From positions 1 through 64,000 of the forward strand of contig RAZB01000004.1 in the NCBI GenBank assembly GCA_003612515.1: 64,000 nt of DNA. The letters run 5' to 3'. The notes under the pieces are model-generated. The model was not told the DNA's origin. It did not search any database and saw only the letters and a list, made by a program, of their open reading frames with translations. The translations under genes and the position numbers were made by a program. How positions within the stretch are numbered: the stretch's first letter is position 1; each line of letters begins with the position of its first letter. Source of the DNA: a bacterium D16-34. Its GTDB lineage: Bacteria; Actinomycetota; Coriobacteriia; Coriobacteriales; Eggerthellaceae. Positions 35,110 to 44,160 of this stretch are shown one piece after another.

Positions 35110-36243
35110 ATGTCAGACAACACCTCGTTGCGCCCTATTGCGGTAACTCGCTCATCCATGGCTCCCCTGGATGAATATGTGGCAGAAATTGCTCCTTTAT
35201 GGGAAAGTCGTTGGCTTACCAATCGCGGAGAAAAGCATCGCCAGCTTGAAGCAGATCTGCAAGCTTACCTACAAAGCCCTCACGCCTCCTTGTTTACCAA
35301 CGGACATGCCGCTCTAGAATGCGCGCTTGAGGCTCTTAATCTTCCTGCTGGTGGCGAAATCATTACCACACCTTTCACATTCGCTTCTACCACGCATGCC
35401 ATTACGCGCAAGGGCTTTACGCCGGTATTTGCCGACATTAAACCCACTGACTACACGCTTGATCCCGAAAAGATTGAAGAACTTATCACACCAAATACTG
35501 TAGCTATTATGCCGGTGCACGTTTATGGTTCTCTTTGTGACACGGACGCCATTGAAGCTATTGCCAAAAAGCACAATCTGAAAGTCATTTATGATGCTGC
35601 TCATGCGTTTGGTGTGAAGCGTCAAGGGGTTTCTGCTGCCACCTTTGGAGACGTGTCCATGTTCTCTTTCCACGCCACCAAAGTTTTCAACACTATTGAA
35701 GGTGGCGGCCTTACTTTTACCGACGACGAATTGGCCACCCGCTTAGACGAGTGGAAAAATTTCGGCATCGCCTCAGATGGGCAGACAGTATTCGCAGGCG
35801 GCAATGGCAAAATGAATGAGTTCTGCGCCGCTATGGGTATCTGCAACCTTCGCCATATCGAAGAAGAAATTGCCAAACGCAAGCACGCTTTTGAGCATTA
35901 CGTTGAGCGTCTTGGGAATTTAGACGGGGTAAAACTCTTAGAGATCCCCGACGATGTCGAACATAATTACGCATACTTTCCCGTGGTCTTTGAAGACGCT
36001 TCACACACCACCCGTGACGAAGTGGCCGCCGCTCTTGCTGCGCAAGATATCTTTGCGCGCAAATACTTCTATCCTCTCACTTCAGACTTCGCATGCTACT
36101 CAGCAGATTTCTCTGCGCAGGAAGAAACTCCTATTGCACATGATATTGCCGAGCGCGTATTAACCCTGCCTCTCTACGCAGAACTCAGCGACGCCGATAT
36201 TGATAGGATATGTAACGTAGTAATATCTTGCGTAAACAATTAA
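35110..36243 (+). CDS. VioA-like dTDP-4-keto-6-deoxyglucose aminotransferase
   Basis: A 377-residue DegT/DnrJ/EryC1 sugar aminotransferase. It probably converts the RfbB product dTDP-4-keto-6-deoxyglucose to a dTDP-4-amino-4,6-dideoxyhexose (viosamine or its epimer). Features are FTNGHAALECALEAL, TTPFTFASTTHAI, YDAAHAFGVK and FSFHATKVFNTIEGG, with the PLP lysine. The PLHxx-type N-terminal region RWLTNRG is typical of VioA/QdtB-like enzymes. A TATAAT lies at 35051-35056. It heads a unit with an ATP-grasp ligase and the GT56-acetyltransferase fusion, which supports a 4-acetamido sugar pathway. The exact stereochemistry is not decidable here. Confidence 0.85.
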   Translation: MSDNTSLRPIAVTRSSMAPLDEYVAEIAPLWESRWLTNRGEKHRQLEADLQAYLQSPHASLFTNGHAALECALEALNLPAGGEIITTPFTFASTTHAITRKGFTPVFADIKPTDYTLDPEKIEELITPNTVAIMPVHVYGSLCDTDAIEAIAKKHNLKVIYDAAHAFGVKRQGVSAATFGDVSMFSFHATKVFNTIEGGGLTFTDDELATRLDEWKNFGIASDGQTVFAGGNGKMNEFCAAMGICNLRHIEEEIAKRKHAFEHYVERLGNLDGVKLLEIPDDVEHNYAYFPVVFEDASHTTRDEVAAALAAQDIFARKYFYPLTSDFACYSADFSAQEETPIAHDIAERVLTLPLYAELSDADIDRICNVVISCVNN

Positions 36244-36287
36244 CGCAAACACCATACGGGCAAACATTTATTTCGAACGGAGACATT

Positions 36288-37499
36288 GTGGCAAAAACAC
36301 TGTTACTGCTAGGTGGATCACCACAGCAAGTGATCGCTATCACCACAGCACGCAATCTAGGCTATCGTACTGTCTTGTGCGACTACCTTCCCGACAACCC
36401 CGGTCAACATGAAGCAGATGTCTTCTACCTGATCAGCACTACTGACAAAGATGCTGTATTAGATGTAGCTCGAAAAGAAAACATTGACGGCATTGTTGCT
36501 TACGCTTCAGACCCCGCTGCCCCAACCGCCGCCTATGTCTCAGAAGCGCTTGGCCTTGCCGGTATTCCTTATGACATGGCACTCAACTTCTGCGAAAAAC
36601 ACAAGTTTCGTACCTTCTTAGAGCAAAACGGCTTTAATGTACCAGGCTCAGTAGAGCTAGATGCCGATGCGCCATTTGACGCATCGCTTGTAGAGGGTCT
36701 CACGCTGCCAATCATCGTCAAACCCACCGATTCTTCGGGTTCAAAAGGCGTAACCGTTGTGCGCGATCTTGCAGATTTGCCTGCAGCATTCAAAGACGCC
36801 CGCGAACGTTCTCGTAATCGCGTTTTAGTGGCAGAAGAGTTTATCGAGCGCGCTCATCCTCATGTTATCGAAGCCGAGCTCACCGTTTCAGATGGCGAAG
36901 TTTCCACGTGGGGTCTCATTAACAGCATTCGCGATAGCGCCTCTAACCCCCTCCTGCCTGCTGCTTACAGTTACCCGCTGGAGCTTTCACAGGATCAAAT
37001 TGATCTGGTTTATGATCAAGTCTCTAAGCTTGTCCATGCGTCCGGTATGACGTATGGCTCATTCAATATCGAAATGATCATCACCGAAGACGGTCGCTTG
37101 TATTTCTTGGATGCTGGTCCTCGCAACGGCGGCAACATGCTTCCTGATTTTATCTCCATGATTGCCGATGGCGATGTTGTTGCGGCAACTCTTCAAGCAG
37201 CCATGGGCGAAACACCCGACGACAGCGCAGCTCTTGATGGCAAATCAGGAGGCTCCTGGGGCTTAGCCGTTATGCATACGCCCAAAGATGGCATCTTAAA
37301 TCACATGGAGCATACACCAGCGGCTGCCAAAGCACTCGTTCGCGAAGTGCCCCTTGCAGAACCAGGCGACGAAGTGCACCGCTTCTCAACGTGCGACAAA
37401 GGCTTTGGGTTTGCGTTTTATCACTTCCCCGATGAAGCAACTAAACAAGCAACAATGAATGCACCGGGCGGACCGGTTCTAGCTATTCTTCAAGATTAA
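36288..37499 (+). CDS. ATP-grasp ligase, second of the locus
   Basis: A 403-residue ATP-grasp enzyme starting at GTG 36288, with GGAG upstream; the longer frame from 36228 overlaps the previous gene and lacks such a site. It has a preATP-grasp Rossmann segment (KTLLLLGGSPQQVIAITTA), an ATP-binding loop (LPIIVKPTDSSGSKGVTVV), EEFIERAHPHVIEAELTV and a metal-binding end (LYFLDAGPRNGGNMLPDFI). It lies between the VioA-like aminotransferase and the GT56 fusion, so it may ligate an amino acid or another carboxylate onto the amino sugar. It is only distantly similar to the ligase at 29 kb. Confidence 0.75.
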   Translation: MAKTLLLLGGSPQQVIAITTARNLGYRTVLCDYLPDNPGQHEADVFYLISTTDKDAVLDVARKENIDGIVAYASDPAAPTAAYVSEALGLAGIPYDMALNFCEKHKFRTFLEQNGFNVPGSVELDADAPFDASLVEGLTLPIIVKPTDSSGSKGVTVVRDLADLPAAFKDARERSRNRVLVAEEFIERAHPHVIEAELTVSDGEVSTWGLINSIRDSASNPLLPAAYSYPLELSQDQIDLVYDQVSKLVHASGMTYGSFNIEMIITEDGRLYFLDAGPRNGGNMLPDFISMIADGDVVAATLQAAMGETPDDSAALDGKSGGSWGLAVMHTPKDGILNHMEHTPAAAKALVREVPLAEPGDEVHRFSTCDKGFGFAFYHFPDEATKQATMNAPGGPVLAILQD

Positions 37500-37544
37500 C
37501 TCGTATAGTATTCGCCCACGACTCTAGCAACCAAAGGAACATCC

Positions 37545-39488
37545 GTGAAATATCTCCATATTATTCCACCTAGTGTTCGCATGATGACAACTTATGTCAC
37601 CTTTATTGAGGAAAACTTCAATACTGGCGAACCCGACGCCGACCAACATGATTTTGTGTCTATTCGACCGGTTCCTAAAGGAGAAATGGAGCTCTTCTCT
37701 GAAGACAACCGTTTTTGGATTGAAGGCACAGGCTTAAGCAAGCTTAAGAACCTTCGCAAGCTCATCAAAAACTACGACTATGTGCTCTGGTATAGCTTTA
37801 TCGTTCCTCATCGATACGCGCTCTTTTTGTCCATTCACCCACTCATTCGCAAAAAATCTTCCTGGGTTGTATGGGGCATGGATTTGCACACCTGGGAACT
37901 TCCGAACACCTCGCTGAAAAATCGAATTAAAAACTGGGCGCATCGCAAAGCGCGAAAAGGATTTGATACGGTTATTTGTCTAGAAGAAGATGACCGCACA
38001 AAGTATAGAGAAGAGTTCAACAACGCGAATAATTGCATCAGGGCACAATTACCCATGAATAAAGACTCTTTCCGTGAGCTAGAGAGCATGCGACAAGCAG
38101 CTCCTCGTAAAAATGGTAAGACCTTTATTCAAGTAGAGCACAATTCTCATAGCTTCAACAATCACATTCCCATTCTTGAAAGCCTACAAGCCGTGGACAA
38201 CGAAAAGTTCGAATACTGGCTTCCGCTGGCCTATGGCACAGCTAATGACTGGGAAGGCAACCCCGGCGATTATCGAGACCGTGTCATAGAACTAGCAGAT
38301 GAAATGTATGGCGAGCGCTCTCATGTGCTTCTTTCTATGATGCCTATTGACACCTATACGCGCATGCTTTGGAACATGGACATTGCTATCTTTGGCAGCG
38401 ACCGTCAAAATGGCCTTGGAAATATCTTGCGTCTCCTCTATGTTGGAAACAAAGTATTCTTGCCTCGCGAGAATCCTACTTACAAACGCCTCAAGTCTCT
38501 TGGATGCGAAATCAGCGCAACCGAAGACATCAAAAACATGAGCGTTGACGAGTTTTTAAAACCGGCTTCACCTGAGTCTCAGCAGAAAACCTGCGATTGG
38601 ATCATGGAGGCATACTACCCTGATAACCTCGCTCACATGTGGTCTCATGTGTTTAAAGTTATCTCGCACCAAGAGAGTGTGGAGCAATATGACGCAGTAG
38701 CCTATAGCGGCGGTTTCGTAGTAAAGCGCCCTGAGCCCTTTGAAAACTTCCCGCGCCAAAAAGAAGGCTGGCTAAACCTCAAGCCCTACATTTGGCCAGG
38801 ACATCATCGCACCGTCTGCTCTCATGTTTATATTATTGGTTCAGGACAGCGTGCTTACAGCATGATCAACTCTGCAGCCCACATGCGCTCTAAAATGTAC
38901 GTTCGTGGCTTTTTGTGCGATATCGAATCAAGCACTAATGCCCTTGATGAGCAGTTCTATTGCGGATCAACTTCTTATCACTTCCCCTTTGCGACCAACG
39001 ATAGATTCTTATTTGCTGAAACTGATCGCCAACAAAAAGAACGCGACTTCAATTTGTTATTAGCAGAATCTGAAGCCATGAAGCAGATGGCATCCGAGCT
39101 TTACGAGGACGTAGAGGCGTTAGATGACGAAGAAGCTAAACCCTTTAACCCCGACGATTACGGCTTGGATCTGTCACCTCTTATTTCTCATAGCGCAATG
39201 CTTGGTCTTAATGTCGAAGTTGACGATGGATCATATATCGCTCAAGACTGCTTCATTAATGCCGATACTACCATTGGCAAAGGCTGCTATATCGGCAATA
39301 AAACAATCATTGGAACCAACTGCGCAATTGAGGATTTTTGCACGATCGAAGAAGACGTACTCATTGGCGATAATGTCGTTATCGAGACAGGGGTGACATT
39401 ATGCGCAGGAGCAGCTATAGAAAGTGGTGCTGTAGTGACCAAAGATAGCGTCGTTGCGTTTAAGAGCATCGTGCGTAAAGCAAACTAG
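37545..39488 (+). CDS. GT56 (WecF-like) glycosyltransferase fused to a left-handed beta-helix sugar acetyltransferase
   Basis: A 647-residue, two-enzyme protein. Residues ~1-360 match GT56/WecF, which moves 4-acetamido-4,6-dideoxyhexose from dTDP to a lipid-linked acceptor: VEHNSHSFNNHI, YWLPLAYG, MMPIDTYTRMLWNMDIAIFG, RQNGLGNILRLLYVGNKVFLP. Residues ~420-480 start with a NeuD/PglD-type fold (VYIIGSGQRAYSM). Residues ~550-645 are hexapeptide repeats (IGKGCYIGNKTIIGTNCAIE) as in VioB/PglD acetyltransferases. The chain can therefore N-acetylate the VioA product and transfer it. GTG 37545 has AAAGGA upstream. It is 45 bases behind the ATP-grasp gene. Fusion of these two steps is not something I know of elsewhere. 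Confidence 0.8.
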   Translation: MKYLHIIPPSVRMMTTYVTFIEENFNTGEPDADQHDFVSIRPVPKGEMELFSEDNRFWIEGTGLSKLKNLRKLIKNYDYVLWYSFIVPHRYALFLSIHPLIRKKSSWVVWGMDLHTWELPNTSLKNRIKNWAHRKARKGFDTVICLEEDDRTKYREEFNNANNCIRAQLPMNKDSFRELESMRQAAPRKNGKTFIQVEHNSHSFNNHIPILESLQAVDNEKFEYWLPLAYGTANDWEGNPGDYRDRVIELADEMYGERSHVLLSMMPIDTYTRMLWNMDIAIFGSDRQNGLGNILRLLYVGNKVFLPRENPTYKRLKSLGCEISATEDIKNMSVDEFLKPASPESQQKTCDWIMEAYYPDNLAHMWSHVFKVISHQESVEQYDAVAYSGGFVVKRPEPFENFPRQKEGWLNLKPYIWPGHHRTVCSHVYIIGSGQRAYSMINSAAHMRSKMYVRGFLCDIESSTNALDEQFYCGSTSYHFPFATNDRFLFAETDRQQKERDFNLLLAESEAMKQMASELYEDVEALDDEEAKPFNPDDYGLDLSPLISHSAMLGLNVEVDDGSYIAQDCFINADTTIGKGCYIGNKTIIGTNCAIEDFCTIEEDVLIGDNVVIETGVTLCAGAAIESGAVVTKDSVVAFKSIVRKAN

Positions 39489-39560
39489 GCTCACAATCAC
39501 AGCGTCCTGCATAAAGAAGACTTAGCTCTATGGCTTAAACACTAATGCCATTTGTGAGAA

Positions 39561-40715
39561 TTACTTATCAGACCCAGTAAGAGCAACCAGCGCTTTTGCT
39601 GGGTCTTTTGGCGCACCCTCAAAAGACTGCCCCACAAACGATTCGAAAGCCCCCCAAGGATACTCTTCAGGAGCATCATGCCAAGCTTTCAGCTTTTCTA
39701 AGAGTTGCTGCTCATCAAGCGCAACAATATCTGGAGCACTTACAACCGGATTAATATTAAGCCCTGGCGTCTTGCAATAATGATCCACATCAGGCGTGTA
39801 GAAAAATACTGGCTTTCCCAGCAAATAAGCTTCATACACAATAGAAGAATAATCGGTAACTACCACATCAGCATTTTCGAGCGTCGGGGGCACACTACCA
39901 GCGACTGCCTCCCCCACATCTAAGGGATGAAACGACCAGATCTCTTCAAACAGCTCTTGATCAAGTAGCTCCTCGCGATGCTTATAGAGATCCGCAAAGG
40001 GATGCACGGATTTGTCATATTTGCGAACCGTAGGCGCAAACAATACCCGCGTCTTTGTGTCTTGGCGAACTGTTTTCGGTTGCACATTACGTACCGCACG
40101 CTCGTCGCAAAGCTCTTTGTATTCTGGTCTCCCTAACGGCAAAACGCGTGAAACAGGATAACCAAAGGCCTCAGCAAAGGGTCTGCGTGCGCCCTCACCA
40201 GAACATATTACCCAGGAATAGTTACGATGAATCTTAAAGAGCTCCATTTCGGACAGCGGATGACCCTCAGCTGTGTCTACGGTTTGATACCCGAACTTCT
40301 TAAATGCCCCAAATGCGTGCCATAGCTGCACCACCACTGGTTCTACTGGCACCTCAGTAAAGCGAACATAATCTTCGCCCGGCTCAACTTCAACTGGAGC
40401 TGTTGTAAAGTGCAACAAGCTGATGACCGGGTCATATCTATCAACGAAACAAACTTGACACTTCGCAAGATGATAGATTTCTCTCACGACAAGCACAGCA
40501 TAAGCAAGCGCGGCACGTTTAGTGAGGCGCTGCGAGAGAAATACCGCCTGGTATCCCGCACCCTTATAAGCGTTCCCGATAGCGACAAAGTCATCAGAAG
40601 GGGTATCTGCTTGACGCGTAACAAACAACACCTCTTTACGGCGACCACCCAGTTTGCATATCGCATACAGCACATTAAATAAGAAGGCGGCAATTTTGAC
40701 GGCTACTCTTTTCAC
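39561..40715 (-). CDS. CDP-glycerol/ribitol polyol-phosphate transferase (TagB/TarL-like)
   Basis: A 384-residue peripheral membrane polymerase or primase of the Glyphos_transf family, transferring glycerol- or ribitol-phosphate from the CDP form to teichoic-acid intermediates. Visible motifs: VQLWHAFGAFKKFGY, VLFAPTVRK, SFHPLDV, VVVTDYSSIVYEAYLLGKPVFFY. Next to TarI and TarJ, which make CDP-ribitol, it is likely a TarL/TarK-type enzyme, but TagB/TagF activity is not excluded. GTG 40715 is the start, 12 bases after tarJ. The 3' end overlaps a plus-strand terminator stem. Confidence 0.8.
   Translation of the reverse strand: MKRVAVKIAAFLFNVLYAICKLGGRRKEVLFVTRQADTPSDDFVAIGNAYKGAGYQAVFLSQRLTKRAALAYAVLVVREIYHLAKCQVCFVDRYDPVISLLHFTTAPVEVEPGEDYVRFTEVPVEPVVVQLWHAFGAFKKFGYQTVDTAEGHPLSEMELFKIHRNYSWVICSGEGARRPFAEAFGYPVSRVLPLGRPEYKELCDERAVRNVQPKTVRQDTKTRVLFAPTVRKYDKSVHPFADLYKHREELLDQELFEEIWSFHPLDVGEAVAGSVPPTLENADVVVTDYSSIVYEAYLLGKPVFFYTPDVDHYCKTPGLNINPVVSAPDIVALDEQQLLEKLKAWHDAPEEYPWGAFESFVGQSFEGAPKDPAKALVALTGSDK
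39570..39609 (+). terminator. Plus-strand terminator inside the 3' end of the convergent polyol-phosphate transferase gene
   Basis: AGACCCAG pairs with CTGGGTCT, followed by TTT. It lies 80 bases after the GT56 fusion stop and encodes the last codons of the opposite-strand gene at the same time. Confidence 0.65.
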
Positions 40716-40727
40716 GAATACACCAAC

Positions 40728-41747
40728 CTAGGCATTCCACGCCATGACAACTTTGCCCATAGGTTTGCGAATATCCAGCTCAAAGGCATCACTCATTTGG
40801 CGAACCGTCTGAACTGGCACCACGTCATATACCAATACACGCAAATAGTCCATCACTTCGGGGTGCTTGCGATAAAGATCAATAACTGCCATAAAGTCTT
40901 CTCGGGCGCTTCGGCTATTACCCACCAGGCGCAACCCTTTTTCCAACACCATGCGCGTATTTATAGGCACGTATTGTTCGGTGACACCCAACAAACTCAC
41001 GGTACCTTCCGGCTCAATCACATCAATTATCTGATCGATTGCATCTGCAGCACCACTTCCGCCAACGCACTCAAACGCATGATCTACAGACAAGTTGTGC
41101 GCATTTGCCACCAAACACACATCGTCGACAAAGGTAAAATCAGCGAGTTTTGCAGGGTTTTTACCAAATACAATCACGCGCGAGTTTGGCATCATAATCT
41201 TAAGCAAAAGCGAAACCAAATAACCGACATTGCCATCTCCCCACACACCAAGCGTTTCTCTGCAGCCATGAGCGGTGGCTTGAAAACGAGCTATTGCCTG
41301 ATGAGCAACGCTCAAAAGCTCAGTAAATGCCGCGCACTCAGGGGCTATATCTGCCGGAAGCGCAATCACGCGTTCTTTTGGTAGTGAGACATACTCCTGC
41401 ATAAAGCCATCGGTACCAGACCCACAAAAGCTTGATGTGCGCAGATAGTTTTCTGCTACGTGTGCATTCTCTTCGTTGGCTTGGTTTGGCAGCATAACCA
41501 CCAACTCGCCTGATGAAAACGTATTAGTCGGGTCAAATAGCACCTCGCCTACGCCTTCATGCACAAGCGCCATCGGAAGCTTGCTTGCCAACACCTCGGG
41601 AGCGCGTGACCCGGTGTAATATCGAAGGTCTGCATTGCAGAGAGAAAGATATGTTGGTCGCACAATTACCTGGTCGCCCAAAGTCATTTCAACCTCAACG
41701 GGCTCAAACTGACGCGGCGATACCAATCTGTAAACGCGATTAAGCAC
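40728..41747 (-). CDS. tarJ: Ribulose-5-phosphate reductase (TarJ-like)
   Basis: A 339-residue medium-chain dehydrogenase. TarJ reduces ribulose-5-phosphate to ribitol-5-phosphate with NADPH for CDP-ribitol synthesis. It resembles TarJ in the N-terminal LVSPRQFEPVEVEM, SLCNADLRYYTGSR (catalytic zinc cysteine), VHEGVGEV and the Rossmann segment LGVWGDGNVGYLV. It overlaps tarI by eight bases. GGAGG precedes GTG 41747. Neighbours on both sides (tarI, TarL-like) make this assignment strong. Confidence 0.9.
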   Translation of the reverse strand: MLNRVYRLVSPRQFEPVEVEMTLGDQVIVRPTYLSLCNADLRYYTGSRAPEVLASKLPMALVHEGVGEVLFDPTNTFSSGELVVMLPNQANEENAHVAENYLRTSSFCGSGTDGFMQEYVSLPKERVIALPADIAPECAAFTELLSVAHQAIARFQATAHGCRETLGVWGDGNVGYLVSLLLKIMMPNSRVIVFGKNPAKLADFTFVDDVCLVANAHNLSVDHAFECVGGSGAADAIDQIIDVIEPEGTVSLLGVTEQYVPINTRMVLEKGLRLVGNSRSAREDFMAVIDLYRKHPEVMDYLRVLVYDVVPVQTVRQMSDAFELDIRKPMGKVVMAWNA

Positions 41748-42477
41748 GCTGATCCTCCATCAGCGCACGAGCAATTCGCAGATCATGAGGGTAGGTGATC
41801 TTCATATTTGCCGCGTCTCCCGCCACTAACGCAACCGGCTCATCGGCAAGCACAACCGCTTTACATGCATCGGTTAGTGAATCGCGCTCCTCTTGTGTGA
41901 GCGCCTCTAAGCAGCGTTTGAGCAAATTCAAACGGAATGACTGTGGCGTTTGACCCTGATAGAGCGCTTGTCGAGGAGGAATGGACGATATGACATCACC
42001 ATCAAGAGATTCCACGATCGTATCAGTTGCCGGAATAACCGTATCGCAAGCCCCAACACGAGCAGCGGCCTCTAAGTTCTCCAAGATGATTCGGTGATCC
42101 ACAAAAGGACGCACGGCGTCATGGGTCACCAATAAGGTGTCATCGTCTGTTATCCAGCGTGCTTCAACTTCAGCAATTGCAGCACACACCGTATCGTTGC
42201 GAGTTGCTCCACCCGCACAAACAACCACATAAGGCGCGCATGCAGGCGCATATTTCAGCAGCAAATCAGTAGTTTGTTGGCGAAGCAAATCTGGACACAT
42301 GACCAACACTGCATCAAAAGCACCTGTTGCCACAAACTTCTCAACCGTATGCACAAACACAGGTTTTTCGCCAAGCATCATATACTGCTTAGGCTTATCA
42401 GCACTCCCCATGCGGCTTCCAGAACCACCGGCAAGAATTGCGGCGAATGTGTTATGAATAACAGGGTTTTGAGGCAT
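41740..42477 (-). CDS. tarI: Ribitol-5-phosphate cytidylyltransferase (TarI/IspD family)
   Basis: A 245-residue CTP-dependent transferase that makes CDP-ribitol from ribitol-5-phosphate. The CTP site is AAILAGGSGSRMGSADKPKQ; other motifs are GGATRNDTV, THDAVRPF and TIPATDTIV. IspD of isoprenoid synthesis shares all of these, so context (tarJ and a polyol-phosphate transferase directly behind) decides for TarI. AGGAG lies before the ATG. Confidence 0.9.
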   Translation of the reverse strand: MPQNPVIHNTFAAILAGGSGSRMGSADKPKQYMMLGEKPVFVHTVEKFVATGAFDAVLVMCPDLLRQQTTDLLLKYAPACAPYVVVCAGGATRNDTVCAAIAEVEARWITDDDTLLVTHDAVRPFVDHRIILENLEAAARVGACDTVIPATDTIVESLDGDVISSIPPRQALYQGQTPQSFRLNLLKRCLEALTQEERDSLTDACKAVVLADEPVALVAGDAANMKITYPHDLRIARALMEDQRA

Positions 42478-42504
42478 TATGTGTCTCCTGGCTAAGATAT
42501 CGGC

Positions 42505-43305
42505 TTAGTAATTTGCTTCGTAGTAGGCAGTTGCATCATCAATTGGCCCATCGAACACTTTCGTGCCTTTATCAAGCACAATGCCGCGGCTGCAAAACTC
42601 TTGAGCAACCGATGATGCATGCGTAACAAACAGCACGGTTACGTTTTCATCCATCATGATCTCTCGGATACGGTCAATACATTTGCGCTGAAATGCGCGG
42701 TCGCCTACCGAGAGCGCCTCATCAACTACCAAGATTTCAGGGTCAATGGCTACCGCAAATGCAAAGCCCAGACGAGCTTTCATGCCGCTTGAATAGGTGC
42801 GCATTGGCTGATCAATATAGAGACCAAGTTCTGCAAAATCAATAATGGCGGGTTCCAGCTCTTTGATCTGCGCTCGCGTCAAACCCATAATCTGACCACG
42901 TAGCGCAATGTTTTCACGACCCGTAAGCTGCATGTCGAAGCCAGCGGTAAGCTCAAGAAGCGCTGACACGCGCCCTTTAACCTCCACCATACCTGATGTG
43001 GGATGCGTCACGCCGGTAACCATCTTGAGCGCCGTTGATTTGCCGGCTCCATTGTGCCCGAGAAATGCAACGGCTTCGCCTTTTTTGATCTCAAACGAAA
43101 GGTTTTTGCTCGCATCAACGCTGCCTAAAAACGAACCCTTGCGGTTGTAGTTAAAGATGCCCAGAAAACGACCGCGATCGTTTTTGTAGAGATTGTAGGT
43201 CTTGGTGACGTCGTCAAACTTAATGACAACCTCGTCGCTCACACTCGTTTTATGCAGGCTTTTAGCGTCTGCCAAGGATGCGGTTGCTGACTCATTAGAG
43301 GACAT
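42505..43305 (-). CDS. tagH: Teichoic-acid/polysaccharide ABC exporter ATPase (TagH-like)
   Basis: A 266-residue ATPase energising export of the lipid-linked polymer. Walker A GHNGAGKST, the YSSGMKARLGFA signature, Walker B LVVDEALSVGD and H-loop FVTHAS are complete, and the TYNLYKNDRGRFLGIF segment is typical of Tag/Rfb exporters. It overlaps the permease gene by 11 bases. ATG 43305 has AGGAGG upstream; the longer frame lacks it. There is no long C-terminal extension as in B. subtilis TagH. Confidence 0.9.
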   Translation of the reverse strand: MSSNESATASLADAKSLHKTSVSDEVVIKFDDVTKTYNLYKNDRGRFLGIFNYNRKGSFLGSVDASKNLSFEIKKGEAVAFLGHNGAGKSTALKMVTGVTHPTSGMVEVKGRVSALLELTAGFDMQLTGRENIALRGQIMGLTRAQIKELEPAIIDFAELGLYIDQPMRTYSSGMKARLGFAFAVAIDPEILVVDEALSVGDRAFQRKCIDRIREIMMDENVTVLFVTHASSVAQEFCSRGIVLDKGTKVFDGPIDDATAYYEANY

Positions 43306-44110
43306 CAGCCACCTCCTCATTGAACTTCTTATATACAAAAACTGCCGCAATAAGCGTAATTACGAATACAACTGCAAAACCAATGCACATCATAGGGTTT
43401 TCCCAAAACCACACTTTACCGTAAAACGCATCACGAAATGCCGTAACGAAAAAGGTAATGGGATTAAAGAACAACAAATCTTGAATCCACGGAATTGATA
43501 CCGCCTTCACATTAAAAATAACGCCCGAAAGCCAGAACAATGGCGTTGAGAGTGCTTGCATCAAATTCGCTACGTCTTTGCTAATTGCAGAAAGCTGCGA
43601 AAACAGAATTGAGACAATGTCCCAAAAGACAAACATCAAAATAAGCAGCAAGGGCACTTGCAAAAGATATATATCAAAGGGTATGCCGCAGGCGAAATAG
43701 ATGATAAAGAGCACCACCATAAGCATAAGCTGCACAATCATTGTGGCAGTTGTAAAGATGGTAGAAATACCGCTTAAAGGAAACTTGATCTTGTTTACCA
43801 AATACGGGTATCTATGCATAACATCTATGCCAGCTCCAAGCATGTCCTGCATAAAAAACCATGGGATAATGCCAGCGCACAGCCAAAGAATATACGGTCC
43901 GGATCCTGCAGCATCAGGACTGCCAACACGCAAACCAACGTCTAGTGCAAACCAGAAGCAAAAAATATACATGCCCGGTTTGATCAGAAACCACGCCCAG
44001 CTAAGAACTGCACCGCGTGATTTTTTCATCAATTCAAAAACTGCGAGGCGACCAATTTGTTTTCGCCATTCCCAGTTATCTTTAAGAATTGTTGCTAGGG
44101 TAGAAAACAC
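43295..44110 (-). CDS. tagG: Teichoic-acid/polysaccharide ABC exporter permease (TagG-like)
   Basis: A 271-residue ABC2-type membrane protein with six hydrophobic segments and the ABC2 signature near ALSTPLFWLSGVIF. It should pair with the ATPase encoded directly downstream to flip an undecaprenyl-linked polymer. It starts with GTG 44110 after CGGAG. It is transcribed behind tagO and the LCP gene, as in an ordered assembly line: prime, export, attach. Confidence 0.9.
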   Translation of the reverse strand: MFSTLATILKDNWEWRKQIGRLAVFELMKKSRGAVLSWAWFLIKPGMYIFCFWFALDVGLRVGSPDAAGSGPYILWLCAGIIPWFFMQDMLGAGIDVMHRYPYLVNKIKFPLSGISTIFTTATMIVQLMLMVVLFIIYFACGIPFDIYLLQVPLLLILMFVFWDIVSILFSQLSAISKDVANLMQALSTPLFWLSGVIFNVKAVSIPWIQDLLFFNPITFFVTAFRDAFYGKVWFWENPMMCIGFAVVFVITLIAAVFVYKKFNEEVADVL

Positions 44111-44160
44111 GCCACTCCGTTCAACAAGTCGTCATGAAAGCCACTATCATAGCACACCCG

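Noticed and set aside
41740-42477. Isoprenoid enzyme IspD
   Set aside because: Sequence motifs fit both, but tarJ and a polyol-phosphate transferase are directly downstream.
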